From assembly GCA_033439295.1 (NCBI GenBank), contig JAVTLE010000014.1:1426001-1490000 (forward strand): a DNA stretch of 64,000 bases, in the 5' to 3' direction. The notes beneath the pieces were generated by a model. It searched no databases, was not told the origin of the DNA, and worked only from the letters and a program-made list of their open reading frames with translations. The translations under genes and the position numbers were made by a program. Below are positions 1 through 11,300 of the stretch, piece by piece. How positions within the stretch are numbered: the stretch's first letter is position 1; every line of letters starts with the position of its first letter. Source of the stretch: Deuterostichococcus epilithicus. Its lineage: Eukaryota > Chlorophyta > Trebouxiophyceae > Prasiolales > Stichococcaceae.

Positions 1-3000
1 GCAGGCATACCTGGCGGGCTACAGCGGGCCAGCGGATAATGTGGCGCTGGTATCGCGGCTGATAGACACGCGACAGGAGGTGGCGCAGCTGCTGGGCGCA
101 CCCTCCTATGCGCATTATCAGGCCAGCCGCGACACCCTGGCGCAGCACCCCGCCGCCATCACCGCCTTCCTTAAGGGTGAGGAAAGTCTTCACCTTGCAC
201 GGCGGCTGGAACAGCTGGCAGCTGATGATAAGAGCATGAGTAGACAAAGTATGGTGCGAGGTATCGAGGTTGTGCTGGGTGTGCTGTAGTGCACACACCA
301 CTGGGCCAGCCACAAAACCCTGGCGCAGCACCCAGCAGCGGTGACTGCCCTCCTTAAAGATGCAGATGGAACAGATCGCTGAGACAGAGCTCTTTAAAGA
401 TCGTGCAGGGTGTTGCTGGGTGTGCTGCCAGGCATGCAACACCAGGCCAGCCGCGACACCCTGACGCAGCACCCGGCGGTCGTCACCGCCTTTGTGAAAG
501 ACGGTGCTGGGGGAGCTTGTCGGGGCGAGGTCCGAGCAGCTGTGTGAGGAGTTGCTGGCTGTGATACGCTGTCACGAAACTACCATCTAGCTGGCTGCGG
601 CAATCTTGCATGGCTTCCCGCAGTCTGTACCGCGCTGGCTGCGGCACTCTTGCACGGCGTCCCGCAGTCTGCACCACGTCGCTGGAGGAGACAAAGCAGC
701 AAGGGCGAGGCTGAACGAGCAGCCGCACACGAGTATTCCCATGGACAGCCGTCTTCCTTCACATAGCTTCACGTTCGGCCGCCGGAGGAACCAGGGCGTG
801 GAGCTGACTGATGCAGGCCTGGGCGAGGCAGCACGGGACAAGGCGCGGGCGGAGGTGCGCACATTGCAGCGGCGCAATGGCGGCGGCGCGGCGCCCGCTG
901 CGTGGGACGAGCTGTACCTGCGCACGAAGGCGCAAGCTGCTGAGGTGGGTTCATGGTCAGTGCTGCAGAGCTTCTGGTCTTGACTCGGTCGTATGGATGC
1001 TGTCCACCTCACTTGGTTACTCGCGGTCATGCCCGTCAATTGCTATCATGGCGAGACCCGGCCAGACTTGAGTCCCTGCTCGAAACTGCAGGGTCTGGCC
1101 TCTTCATCAGCGCTGTGCACGCTGCCAGAGTGCCTGAGCCGCCTCAGTGACATCTGTCACCGCCTCTTCGACGCGCGGCTGGAGGCCGTGCCGCTCGCAG
1201 CTGGTGAGCGCTGCACCACCGAGACCCTCATTGTTTGGGGCCTTCCACTAGCTATGCAAGAGCATGTCCAAGGCCTGTGCTTTGTCACTGCAGCAGGGAA
1301 CCGTCAGTACCTGAGGAAGTCTGTGCCAACAAAGTGGTCAAAAGTCACGCAGGCGAGGCATGGGCGCCCGACCTGCAGAAGCTGGCGCTGGTGGATGGCA
1401 GCGGAGAGGTTCTCGGCCACCTGTACCTTGACCTGTACGCCAGGTGCGGGCTGGGGCAAGGTCTGAGGCCCTGCATCTTCTGCTCCGGCTCCTTGATCCA
1501 GTGGCTCGAAAGAGCAGTGAATGATGCATGATGCATGCATGTAGGGTGCGTGACGATGCAGCAGCCGGTGTGCTCCTGGGCCATCAGGCAGACAGCTCGA
1601 CGGTAGAAGCCCACTGTGCCCCCCAATCCCGTTTTCAGACCCAGTTGCAGCGGCCGCGCCACCTCCCGCGCCGCGGCGCAGGCCGGGCAAGGTGCAGGGC
1701 GCAGGCGTGCAGTACACGCTGGTAAATGGGCGGGCGCTGCCGGGCGGCGGCTACCAGCGCCCCGCGGTGGCGCTGGTGTGCAACTTCCCGTCCGGCGTCG
1801 CCGCGCCGCTCTCCGTCGTCGCCGTGCAGACGCTGTTCCACGAGTTCGGCCATGTGCGCGGCGGCTGCTCTGCCGACTGTGGTCATGCTGCGGGACGATG
1901 GCGTGTGGTCGGGTGTGGGGTGAATGTGTGGATCAACATTCTTTCTGCCCCTGCCCAGTGCTTGTGGCACTGCGTCCGCTCATCCGGAGTGTTTTCAGTG
2001 TGGTCGGGGGAGGATCGAGAATCGTAGTGAGGATGCTGGACGGCGAGGCTGATCGCTTTTCAGATGTTGCGCAGGTGTTGAACGCGCTGTTGAATACGAC
2101 AGAGTTCCAGGTCAGGCCGCCTGCAAGCAGACTTGCTGGCGCCAAGCACCTGACTGCAGACTGTGCAAGCCAAATCCTGAGCACCCGACTAACAAGCTTG
2201 GTGTGTCTGTTCCTGCGTGCAGCACGTCGCAGGTGAATACAGCCGTCCCTTCATTGCCTCCCGCGCCGCTGTTGTATGTGAACGCTTGCTTTCATTCTGG
2301 CGAGCAACCGTTGCCCAGAAGCTGGCAAGTGCTGATTGGGCATCGCCGTCGACTACAGGCACGAGGGGCACGTCAGACTGTGTGGAGGTGGCATCTCAGC
2401 TGTTCGAGTACCTGGCCGTTGATCCCCGCATCTTCGGCCACGACCAGGCCTCCAAGGCAGCCCTGAAGGTGAGCCTGCGGGAAGCCCTGCTATTGCAGAA
2501 TGAGCGCTGGTGCGGTCTGTGAACGCGGCCCTGCTGCAGCTGCCAAAGCTGCAGAGGCGACTCAGCCAGGCTTGCATCTGCCACAGTGCGCCCACCTTGC
2601 TCCCCACCAACACACTGAGCACAAGGAGGTGCACCCCACTGATGCGTGGCATCCCCCGCTGTCTGCAGCAACATGCGGCGCAGCAGCGCATGTTTGCGGC
2701 GCTGGACCTGCAGAAGCAGGTGTTCTACGCGAGGTTAGACCAGGAGCTGCATACGGGCGGCGACGCCACCGCTGCCACCGCGGCGCCGCACGCCACGACG
2801 TCGGACCTAGTGGCGCGCCTCATGGCGGAGACGCTCTCCTTCCCGCCGGTGGCCGGCATCAGCCCCCAGGTGCATGTCTCTGCCTCCTGATCTGCTGAGC
2901 GTGCAGCCATAATGCACAGTGACGCCAGCAATGAGCGGTGTGCAAGCTCCGTCCCACTCAGTCCGTCTGCAGCACCGTGGCCACGACAGCATGCTGCCGT

Positions 3001-3373
3001 GCCGCGTCCACGGACCTAGCATTCTGCCAAGGCATTCTGCCGGGCTCCTTGAGGACCGCTCTGAAGCTGCGGTCTCGATGACCTGCAGGCGCGCTTCAGC
3101 CATCTGGCGACCGCCGGCGGCCACGGCAGCAAGTACTATTCGTACCTGTACAGCAAGGCACTCGCGGCGGCCATCTGGCGGCAACACCTGGTCGATGATC
3201 CCTTTGACGCCGGGGCGGGGCGGCACCTGCGTTGGCAGCTGCTGGAGGTCGGGCTGTCCGTCGCGCCTCAACAGATGGTGTCGAATCTCTTGGGTGACGA
3301 AGCCGTGAAGCGCTGCGCCGGCGGCGGCTTCTGCCCGGACTCCGCAGAACTCCTTGAGGAGATTGGGGCATGA
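1..3373 (+). CDS. MIP: Mitochondrial intermediate peptidase (M3 metallopeptidase), 5' end outside window
   Basis: Zinc oligopeptidase of the M3 family, expected to trim an octapeptide from imported proteins in the mitochondrial matrix. Phase-consistent exons: up to 176, 817-944, 1092-1203, 1353-1443, 1682-1853, 2075-2110, 2223-2232, 2359-2468, 2669-2869 and 3089-3373. About 440 residues are visible; the family usually exceeds 700, so the N-terminus with its targeting peptide lies upstream. Family landmarks are LGHLYLDLYARPGK, the zinc motif HEFGH directly before intron 1854-2074, the TRGTSDCVEVASQLFEY segment, and a C-terminal block beginning FSHLATAG and containing KYYSYLYSKALAAAIW. The stop is at 3371-3373. 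A 36-nt exon is followed by a 10-nt exon. The first visible intron (177-816) carries extra copies of the preceding exon. Thimet oligopeptidase is a less likely relative, because the segment after HEFGH fits the MIP pattern. Confidence 0.88.
119..505 (+). repeat. Two decayed partial copies of the upstream MIP exon inside the following intron
   Basis: The end of the MIP exon (119-176), encoding QASRDTLAQHPAA and the following residues, recurs at 304-360 and 444-505 within intron 177-816. The copies read ASHKTLAQHPAAVTALLKD and QASRDTLTQHPAVVTAFVKD. Both keep the reading sense and sit near a shared gtgctgggtgtgctg segment. The first copy is taken as the working exon because its gtgagg donor joins in phase to the conserved exon at 817. 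Confidence 0.8.
591..678. repeat. Tandem duplication of a 44-nt unit in the MIP intron
   Basis: Unit one (591-634) begins ctggctgcggcaatcttgca and unit two (635-678) begins ctggctgcggcactcttgca. They differ at only a few positions. The repeat lies in the same intron as the exon copies and appears non-coding. Confidence 0.85.
2223..2232 (+). other. 10-nt microexon of the MIP gene
   Basis: The ten bases cacgtcgcag lie between an acceptor ending at 2222 and a donor gtgaat at 2233. With the exon ending at 2110 and the exon starting at 2359 they give TEFQ-HVAG-TRGTSD in frame, which matches the M3 family pattern after the zinc motif. Skipping it would shift the frame (10 is not divisible by 3). 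Confidence 0.75.
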
Positions 3374-3978
3374 CCCGCAGCGCGCCGAACGTGTGGTGTC
3401 AATGATTTAAGCACTAATGTTAATGTCGGAATTGAAATATAGGTCGTTCATCTTATAACCTGCCCAGGTCTGCAATCTCATCTGCAGCAACCAGCAAACA
3501 TGCTTGGGCAATGGCGTTTGGGTCAGTTGCAATGCTTCCATGATACTGCGGTGGTCTGTCTGGTGGGCATTCGAGGACTGTTGCAGAAGGACCTTGAAGC
3601 ATCGAATACAATATCAGATGTTGTGTATAGATCATTAAGGCGTTGGCTCCAGGGGCGAATGTCCTCGCCAAACTGAATCGCAAAGACTGATATACAGATG
3701 GTGTTGGGCGATTCGGCGTTCGGCGCAAAAGCACCCCGAGATGCGCGGAGTCAAGACAGGTCACATCATAATTGCGAGATGTCACAACGCATTCTGGAGT
3801 CATTTACTGCTCGAAACTGCTCAGTTAGAGCATAGACGCGAAGTGGGAGAGATGCGATTCAGGACACTAGCGTCCCGTTGCCACCGCGAATTCCGCCATC
3901 GGTTGCTGCGGCCTGATGCTCATTGGCTCCCAGAACACTCTGAAGGCCGATCCAACTCATGCAGCAAGGGCAACAGTC
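3374..3978. other. Intergenic spacer
   Basis: Lies between the MIP stop and the next supported start. It is more AT-rich than the flanking exons, and I see no conserved coding segment, RNA gene or repeat. An in-frame ATG at 3916 could extend the next gene by 21 residues. Confidence 0.5.
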
Positions 3979-4932
3979 ATGAGCGCGATGAGGCCGCAGC
4001 AGGGCAGCAAGCCAGTCTGGGGAGGCAGCAAGGCAGGGCAGCACCTGGTACGAGGAGCTGCTACTGCCCTCCCCAGAACTGCGAGCAGCCCGGTGCCCAC
4101 GGCAGCAGCGGCCTCCAGCGAGCTCATTGCGACAGCTGCGCAGCAGGAGGTGAAACAGCAGCTTCAGCCATCCGCTGCAGACCCCGGAAGGTGGGAATGT
4201 GCCACATGACCAGCTCGTCAACCCAGCTCTGCCTCCTTCAGAAGTTCTGGCTGGCTATTGTAGGTTTGCTGGCCATGCCGTGCAGGCATTTTCGCATATG
4301 GGTCGGCATCCATGATGAGCCACATTCTCACATGATCTCCCAGCAATATGCCGTCCGACCTCGGTCACACACGCACAGGAAGCTGCAGGCTGTCGAGGAG
4401 CGTGACAGTAGTGGTGCGGCCAGCTCGGAGACGGCCGTGCGCGGCGCCACGCTGTGCGACAGGCGTGCGCCGGCACAGCTCCAGCAGCTGCTGGCGGCGC
4501 GCGGCCGCCTGCTGCAGGACTTGGCCCGCTCCAAGTCGCTGGCTGGCGCTGACGCCGAGCTGCAGCAGTGCTGCAATATGCACGAGGTGCGGCATCGACA
4601 GCTGCATCTGATGATGTCAAAACATCCATTTGGGACTTGACGAGCAGGCTGCGCACTATTGTTTATGTCGCCAGGTTGCAGGAGGGCTTCCAGATGACGG
4701 GAGACGTCTGACTGCAGGAATCTGGATGCTACTGAATATGTGCTAGCTTAGAGATTATGTTGGCCGTCTCATGCAGGCCTTCCTGGCGGGCATCTCGCTA
4801 GGTGTGGACTACAGCTGCAGCGGCGCCGGCTTGCTCAAGGCGCTGCTGGGGGCGGCGTGCGGCATTTGTGCCATCGCCGTGGCCGCCCTGTCTGCCGCCT
4901 CGGCACAGCCATACTTCCCGCCACCGACCTGA
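3979..4932 (+). CDS. Unknown small protein with a C-terminal hydrophobic segment
   Basis: I do not recognise the family. Three exons join in phase: 3979-4190, 4379-4586 and 4777-4932, giving 191 residues with a stop at 4930-4932. An upstream in-frame ATG at 3916 would give 212. The N-terminal part is rich in Ala, Ser, Gln and Pro and could be a targeting or disordered region. The middle exon is a likely helix or short coiled coil (AQLQQLLAARGRLLQDLA). The last exon holds one strongly hydrophobic stretch (LLGAACGICAIAVAALSA), probably a membrane anchor, followed by a short PYFPPPT tail. Support comes from exon phase and GC-ending codons only. It lies tail-to-tail with the flippase gene. Confidence 0.5.
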
Positions 4933-5361
4933 CGTCGGTCCAGCTGCGGCGGCCGCAATGCAGTGGACTTGCGACTCGCTGAGCCAGCATCCGGAATGAG
5001 GCAAATTAAGAGGTCAAACCCAGTCCGGGCAGGTAGAATGAGTAAGCAGCTGCATCCAGCAGCTGGGTTCGCACGGAGATCTTCCTCGCAGGTGAGGGCT
5101 TGCTTTCGCCTCTATGCCAAGATCGTAGATGATTGCAACGCCCTGCACAACCGTTCTTTCCGGAACTAAACAGCACGTGCGGACGGCTGTCAATATTTTG
5201 GTTCAAATTCGAATCAATGGAGGCCAGCTCAAACATCACTCTGCACCATTGCTCAATCCTAAGCGGATTTCTTGCCACTCGAGTCCAAACCGCCGCCGGC
5301 TGGATCCGAGTCCTGGAGCAGTCTGCAAATACCGCGGACACTGTGTGACGAGTAAGAAACG
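4933..5361. other. Convergent intergenic spacer
   Basis: Separates two gene ends that face each other. No conserved coding segment or repeat was seen; it presumably holds both 3' untranslated regions. Confidence 0.5.
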
Positions 5362-8300
5362 TCAGAAAATGTTTCTTCTGAGCACACGCAATGGCACAGC
5401 ACAAATGACGCACTCTGCAATGAGCGGAAGTCCAGGCGGTTGCTGGGTGGCTGCTGTTGCCGCCGGCGTCAACAGATCCGTACTGCCTGCGGCAGCCGCC
5501 CCAAAGCGAGCACCGCGTGCATCGCTCAAGCCTCCGTGGCCAGCAAGCAGGTGTTCAGTCTCGCCCTGCTTCTCAGGCCTAGCAGTGCGCTCCTGCAGGT
5601 GTGAGCGGCCGCGCTTCTAAGTTTCTCAGTTTCGGTCTTTCGGACGCTTTCCAACTTGCAACTTGACCAGCGCAGCCCACAGCCCACGTCGTCCGATCAA
5701 TCACGAAACTCATGACACGAGCGACTGCAGCATTAACATGCAGCGAGCCCATCGTGCTAGCTGCTGAGCCGAAAAAGCACCCCACCTGCAGGATCTGGTG
5801 GTCTCGCGGCCACAGGTGCCGCGCCAGCGCCGCCGACATCAGGTCCGGCAGCAGTGCAGCGACGGTGGTGCACAGCAGCGCCAGCCAGAAGCGCGGGTCG
5901 GCAAACAGCTTGCCGGAGACGCCGATCAGGTCGGTGTCCTCGCCGCCGGTGGCGGACACGCTGTTGCCGACGACCGCGAGGAAGGGGAAGAAGCAGCCGA
6001 CGCTGATGACGCCGATCATCCAGAATGCCGGCCAGCCCAGCGTCGAGGACCTGAGGACTACCTGTTGCATCAAGAAACCGTTGTGCTCGAACGTACGCAA
6101 AGCGCCACCCTGCTGTCCGAAAGACTGCTGGCGGTGCGCACTTGATGAGCGGTTGGAACTCGAGGGAGTTAGTCTCGCACACGGAATGGTGCACATCAGC
6201 AATATCCATCACATATTGCAAGGTTGACAGGCGAGGCATCCAGTCCCGTTGGGCACTTGTAACCGAAAAGGCAAGCATATTTTGGATGCCGGAGGCTGGA
6301 GGCCCACCTTCAGGTTGACAACCAACACAATGGCAGCGTACGCAGTCGTGCCGAAGGCGGTGAGGCCGCCGCTGGTCTTGCCGGCGCTGTCGGGCGCCCA
6401 CAGCGCCAGCAGCGGCACCGCTATCACCACTGCCGAGTGCCACACCGACTCCAGCAGCCAGCGCAGCGTCTCCGCAAAGAAGGTGGCGCGCGTATGCCGC
6501 ATCGTCTCGGCGTACAGCCTGGGGTGCTGTGTAACCACGCCTGCTTTCACGTCCTGTGTCTCAAGTCAAGAAACGTGCTGAGGCGGCGATTCATGGCGAT
6601 TTATCTTCATGCACAATCTTGAAGCTCGCCGCGCATGTGTCATCGGCTCGACTCTGTCTAGGCCCTCCTGTGGCACTGCCGCAGAGGCAGCAGCTCCAGA
6701 ATAGTGCGCACCTGTTCGAATGATGCATAGCCCACGCTGGGCCACGATGTCCTGTGTTGGAGAGCACAACCTTGTCAGCGCAAACCCCTCCGTGTTGGCA
6801 GTCGGTTGGTCAAGCGGCGGCGGCTGTGATCTGAAGCGCATCAGCCTATGCAGACGATTGTTCGTTCACCAGCAGATGCTGAAGGTGGCCATCAGAGCAG
6901 TCGAAAAGATGGGCTGGGCCGAGAATCCTGTGTGGCGGAGAAGTGTGCTTCAAGTTGTGGGCGCTGCAAGACCCACCCATGGTGCAGCACGCAGCTGCGT
7001 GTATGCCGCCGCTGCAGGCAACATGCACATAACGGCTGCTGACACTCCTCACCTGAAGCGATGCCAAAGTAGACGTTGGGCAGACTGTACACTAGGTTCT
7101 TGTAGAAAGCATACTGCACGATCTCTGCATTGCACTTGTAGGACCAGCGCCCATGCAGGAGCAATAGCCTCGTGACGAACCTACAGTGCACATGACAACA
7201 ACAACATCCACGGACAGGGAGGGAAAGATGCGCTCAGAGTGTCGGTGCGTGCTCATTCCCATGCCCATCATGCTTGATGCACAGACCGGCGGCTGCAGAT
7301 CGGCACTGCAGCAGGCGGAGGCCGCACCTGAATTGCGCAAAAGCATAGTCGCTGGCCAACACAGCCGCACGGCCCTCCCTGCCGCTGATTCCGCACCCGA
7401 TCTGAGCCACCTGGATCATGCTCACATCATTGGCTCCTGCATCAGGAAACTCTGAGGTTTCTGTCACCCTGGGTCATTACCCCGGCCACAGTCTGCAATA
7501 GCTGCCGATCGTATCACATGTGAAGTGCTTGCTCGCCAGAACACCACATTGGTTCAGGCAGCAGCTCACCGTCGCCAATGCACAGCACGGTGTGGCCGGC
7601 ACGCTTGACCAGCGTCGCAACCTTCGCCTGCACCAAGGTTCCGCACACTGTAGTCGCAAGCTGGCTGCACACATGTCGATGCAACTGTCGCCCAGCCAGC
7701 AATGCACAGCCAGCAGCAGCTTTCGGCATCCGGTGCTGGCGACTCTGGCGATCGCATCGTGCTCCCTGCGGGATATTCTACCCGGCTGCACAGATGAAAG
7801 CAGAAATGACAGCACGCGGCAGGAGGGAGGCGGAAACCTTTTGTATTGGGGACACGCGGCAGCAGACCACAGCCTGGCAGGCCTGGCACAGCTGCAGGAA
7901 CTCCCTCTGGTGCGCCTCCGCCAGCATCACCGCCAGCGTGCCGCCCTCCACTATCAGTCCCACCCCCGCCCTGCAGGCGGTGTTCATCCTTTGAATGCGA
8001 TGGAGAAGTTGGGCGGGGTTACCTCTGACCAGTCAGGGGCATTGCACGTGAATGGCCGCGGCTTAATGTTTGGCACTTCGACGGGGTCGAAAACCCGCGC
8101 TGCATGCCGGCCTGACCTTGTGCGTGCCAGTCACCGTTCCGCCGCAGCAGATGCCAATGGCATACTAGATCCTGCTGTGAGCTCTTGAGCATTATGACAA
8201 TCGGGACTACGGCTCAAATGCTTTTACCCTGCGTCAAGCTCCTGGTGTGCTGCCGCCACGTCGGTCAGCCGGCAGCGCAGCCGTTGCCCGGCGTCGTAGC

Positions 8301-11300
8301 CCTGCATTGCGGCAAAGTCCGCGTCCCGCAGCACCAGAGCCCGCATGTCCGGCGACAGCAGCCGGCACGCCACGCAAATGCTGACCGCCGTCTCCAACTT
8401 GTCGCCGGTCAAGACCCACACCTGCAGAAGGGGACAGGCCTTCCATAAAGCGATTTGGCTGCAAAATGGCGCATCTCCAGAGGTGGAGGTTGCAGCACGA
8501 CTCACAAACCTGAAAGACTCGGCCTCACAAAGCGTCTCTGTGGTGTATAGGCGGCATCTCTGGAGGCATCTCCAACAGCCTGCAGGACTACTGCAGAGGC
8601 CGCTGCAAGCATCCCACTGTCTCCTAAGGCGTCTATGTGCTGTCTCAGCGGGGCCTTTGGAGGCATCTCCAACAGCCTGCAGGACTACTGTAGCAGCGTT
8701 GATGAGATCGTTCCCCATCAAAGATGTCACTGCAACCATGCGCATCAGCCGGCTGTCGGACTAGCAGCTGCTGTGACCGGACCTCCGATAGAACAGCGTG
8801 GCTGCCACGTCAAGTCCATACTGGTTCAAGGAAAGTGTCTTCCAAAAAAGCGACGCACCTTCAGCCCCGCCTCCAGCAGGCAGGTGATGGCCTGCGGCAC
8901 GCCCTCCTGCAGCCGGTCCTCCACCGCAGTGGCGCCCAGCAGCCGCAGGTCCCGCTCCAGGGCATCTGCCGCCGCCGCCAACGTGTACTCCCGCTCCTCC
9001 AGCGCCACCGATGCCTCGTGGTAGGTGCGCTGCCACTCCTGCGCCGGCGGCGGCAGATCGTTATGGTCAGCCCTGGGAAGTCACGTGAGCAGTTTGCCTG
9101 ATGCAGCGCCAGCAAAGCCATCCTGCTGGTCGCGGGGCAGACTGCAGCAGCAGGCAGGGGCAAGCATCGGCAGCAGACGGACAGGCGTTTGAATGGCTCT
9201 CCCACAAAGCCTTTGGCGAAAAGCTTTGCAGGTGCAACATCACGACCCTCACCTGATACTCTTCGGGCGACACGTCCCGTTGCGCGATGACGAGCGTGCG
9301 GAAGCCGCTGCGGGCCATGTCCGCCAGGTGCCGCTGCGCCGCCGCAACCGCCTGTCCCTGCCCCGCCGCCAGCCGCGGCAGCACCACGGTGTCTGCTCCC
9401 TGCGTGACGGCAGGCGCCCCGTCAAGCCATGTCAGGTGCTATCGTCATGGACTAGGCCGGTTGCCTGTGCGACGAGACGCGAAACTTAACTATCCTCAGT
9501 GATGCAAGGCAGGTGCACCAGGCGGTAGTGCTGCAAGAGGAGAGGTGCTGAGACGGTTAGGCATCGGAGGCAGCTTCCCAAGGCGTCGTGTTGAGACCTT
9601 CGTGAACAGGCGCAGGCCGCCACCAGGCAGGCGCGCCAGCACGCTCATGCGTTTGCGGTCGGAGCTGAACTCCAGGACGGCCAGCACTGCCGCCTCCAGC
9701 GTCGAGCCCTGCGCCTCCATTGCAACCTGCACAACGTGCTCGCAAAGCTTTTCGGCCTGCCTTCGATAGTTGAGGCCGAGAGCTGCGAGCACACGCTTTG
9801 AAACGACTCAAGGCGCCCAGACATGCTGCAACACAGCCGAGTGATCCAGTATTCTGATGACGCAAAGGCAGCCCAGCGCACCCAGAAGCGAACACGCTTT
9901 AGGGGCCTCATCCCGCGATCACCTTGTCGTGGGTGCGGGCTGCGAGCGTGAAGCCCAGCAGGCTGGCGCCCTGCACCAGCGCCTCCTCGTCCGGTGACGA
10001 CGCCTGCACAGCCCGCACGCGGCAATGAGATGCTGCAGACAAGGATCTGAGGAAGCAGTCGGTAGTTGTCCCCTGGACCTGTTCTCAGCACGCAGAGACT
10101 GTGGCCCGATAGAGCTGCCAAAGTGCTTGTCTTGACGAGCTTGCAGGCAGGCTTCAGCTTGGGAGGGGACGGTACACGATCGCCACCCACCTGGTACTTG
10201 ACGCTGTGGCCGTCGTCCGATGGCTGCGGCACGACGGTGTTGCAAAGCGCCAGCGCCGTCATGAGGTCCTTTGCGGTCCTGGCGGCGATGCTGGGCGCCC
10301 CTCTCTGCAGCGCCGCCCGCATGTTTCCGCCGAGCAGCGCGCGCAGCGGCTGGCAGGCCGCTAAGCTGTGCGGCCCCGCCGCCGCCGCCGCGACCGCTGC
10401 CGCCGCATGCTGCGGCGATGCCGACGAATCGCCTGCCTTTGCTGTGCCTGCCGAAGCAGGGGTCTCTGCGCCGCTTGCGGCGCCTTGATATAGTGTACCG
10501 CTGATGCTGACCGCCACGAGACCCATGATGTTCTGCGTCAGCGTGCCTGCATCCGAGAGTCGATGTTCACCAGCGCGACATACTGACTTGGTTCTGGCAT
10601 ACCAGTGCACAGCACACAGCACGGGCAGGGCTTGGGGCCCAAGACGCCTGTGTGGCATGTGCAGCACACCTGTCTTGTCGGAGAGCACATACTCGACCTG
10701 GCCCAGGTCCTGCAATAAAGAGCAGGCTTGAGCGGTTTTGGACACTGATGTCCTACGAGCGGGCAGGCAAACGGCGCACCGGCATATGCATGAGTAGTGC
10801 TTTCACAGCAACAAACACGTCTCCTTCGTCAGTGTGTTCGTTGCCTGATAAGAACCTGCTGCACCTCGTTGAGCATGGTGGTCTTGTACACAAACGGTGT
10901 GTCGCTGCGAGCGTCATACATCTGGCGGTCCCATGACAGGTACATGCATTGTATCAGCTTCACCAGCTCCAGTGTGACGTACAGACTGCAGTGCAAGGGG
11001 CAAAACGTCTGTCGCCTGTGCTTTGCCCCAGTCGAGTGGCAGGACTGGCTGCAGCAACAGATGGTGATAAAGCCCTGGGCGCTGGGGTGTCTGTGACAGC
11101 TGCAAGCATGCGCATGAAGCAGCGAATGAGCGCGGCACCTGATGGGTATTGTGGCGTCCAGCAGGATGAAGTACCTCAAAAATTGCAGTACGAGGTCAGC
11201 CACCCCCGGATTGACCTCTGGCCACCACCTGCAGGAATGCCAGGGCCTGACATCTCAGAAATGTTTGCATCAGTGCGCGCCTTCACATCAATCTGAATTG

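Noticed and set aside
3741-4640. A 299-codon open frame on the plus strand
   Set aside because: It overlaps the three-exon model in another frame, has no recognisable domain, and runs through sequence that the phase-consistent model treats as intron.
5195-5225. ggttcaaattcgaatcaa as a tRNA T-loop
   Set aside because: No matching acceptor, D or anticodon arms could be folded around it.
9645-10745. A 366-codon minus-strand open frame
   Set aside because: It mixes true flippase exons (10709-10670 and 10546-10191) with intron sequence and out-of-frame sequence; the conserved motifs require splicing.
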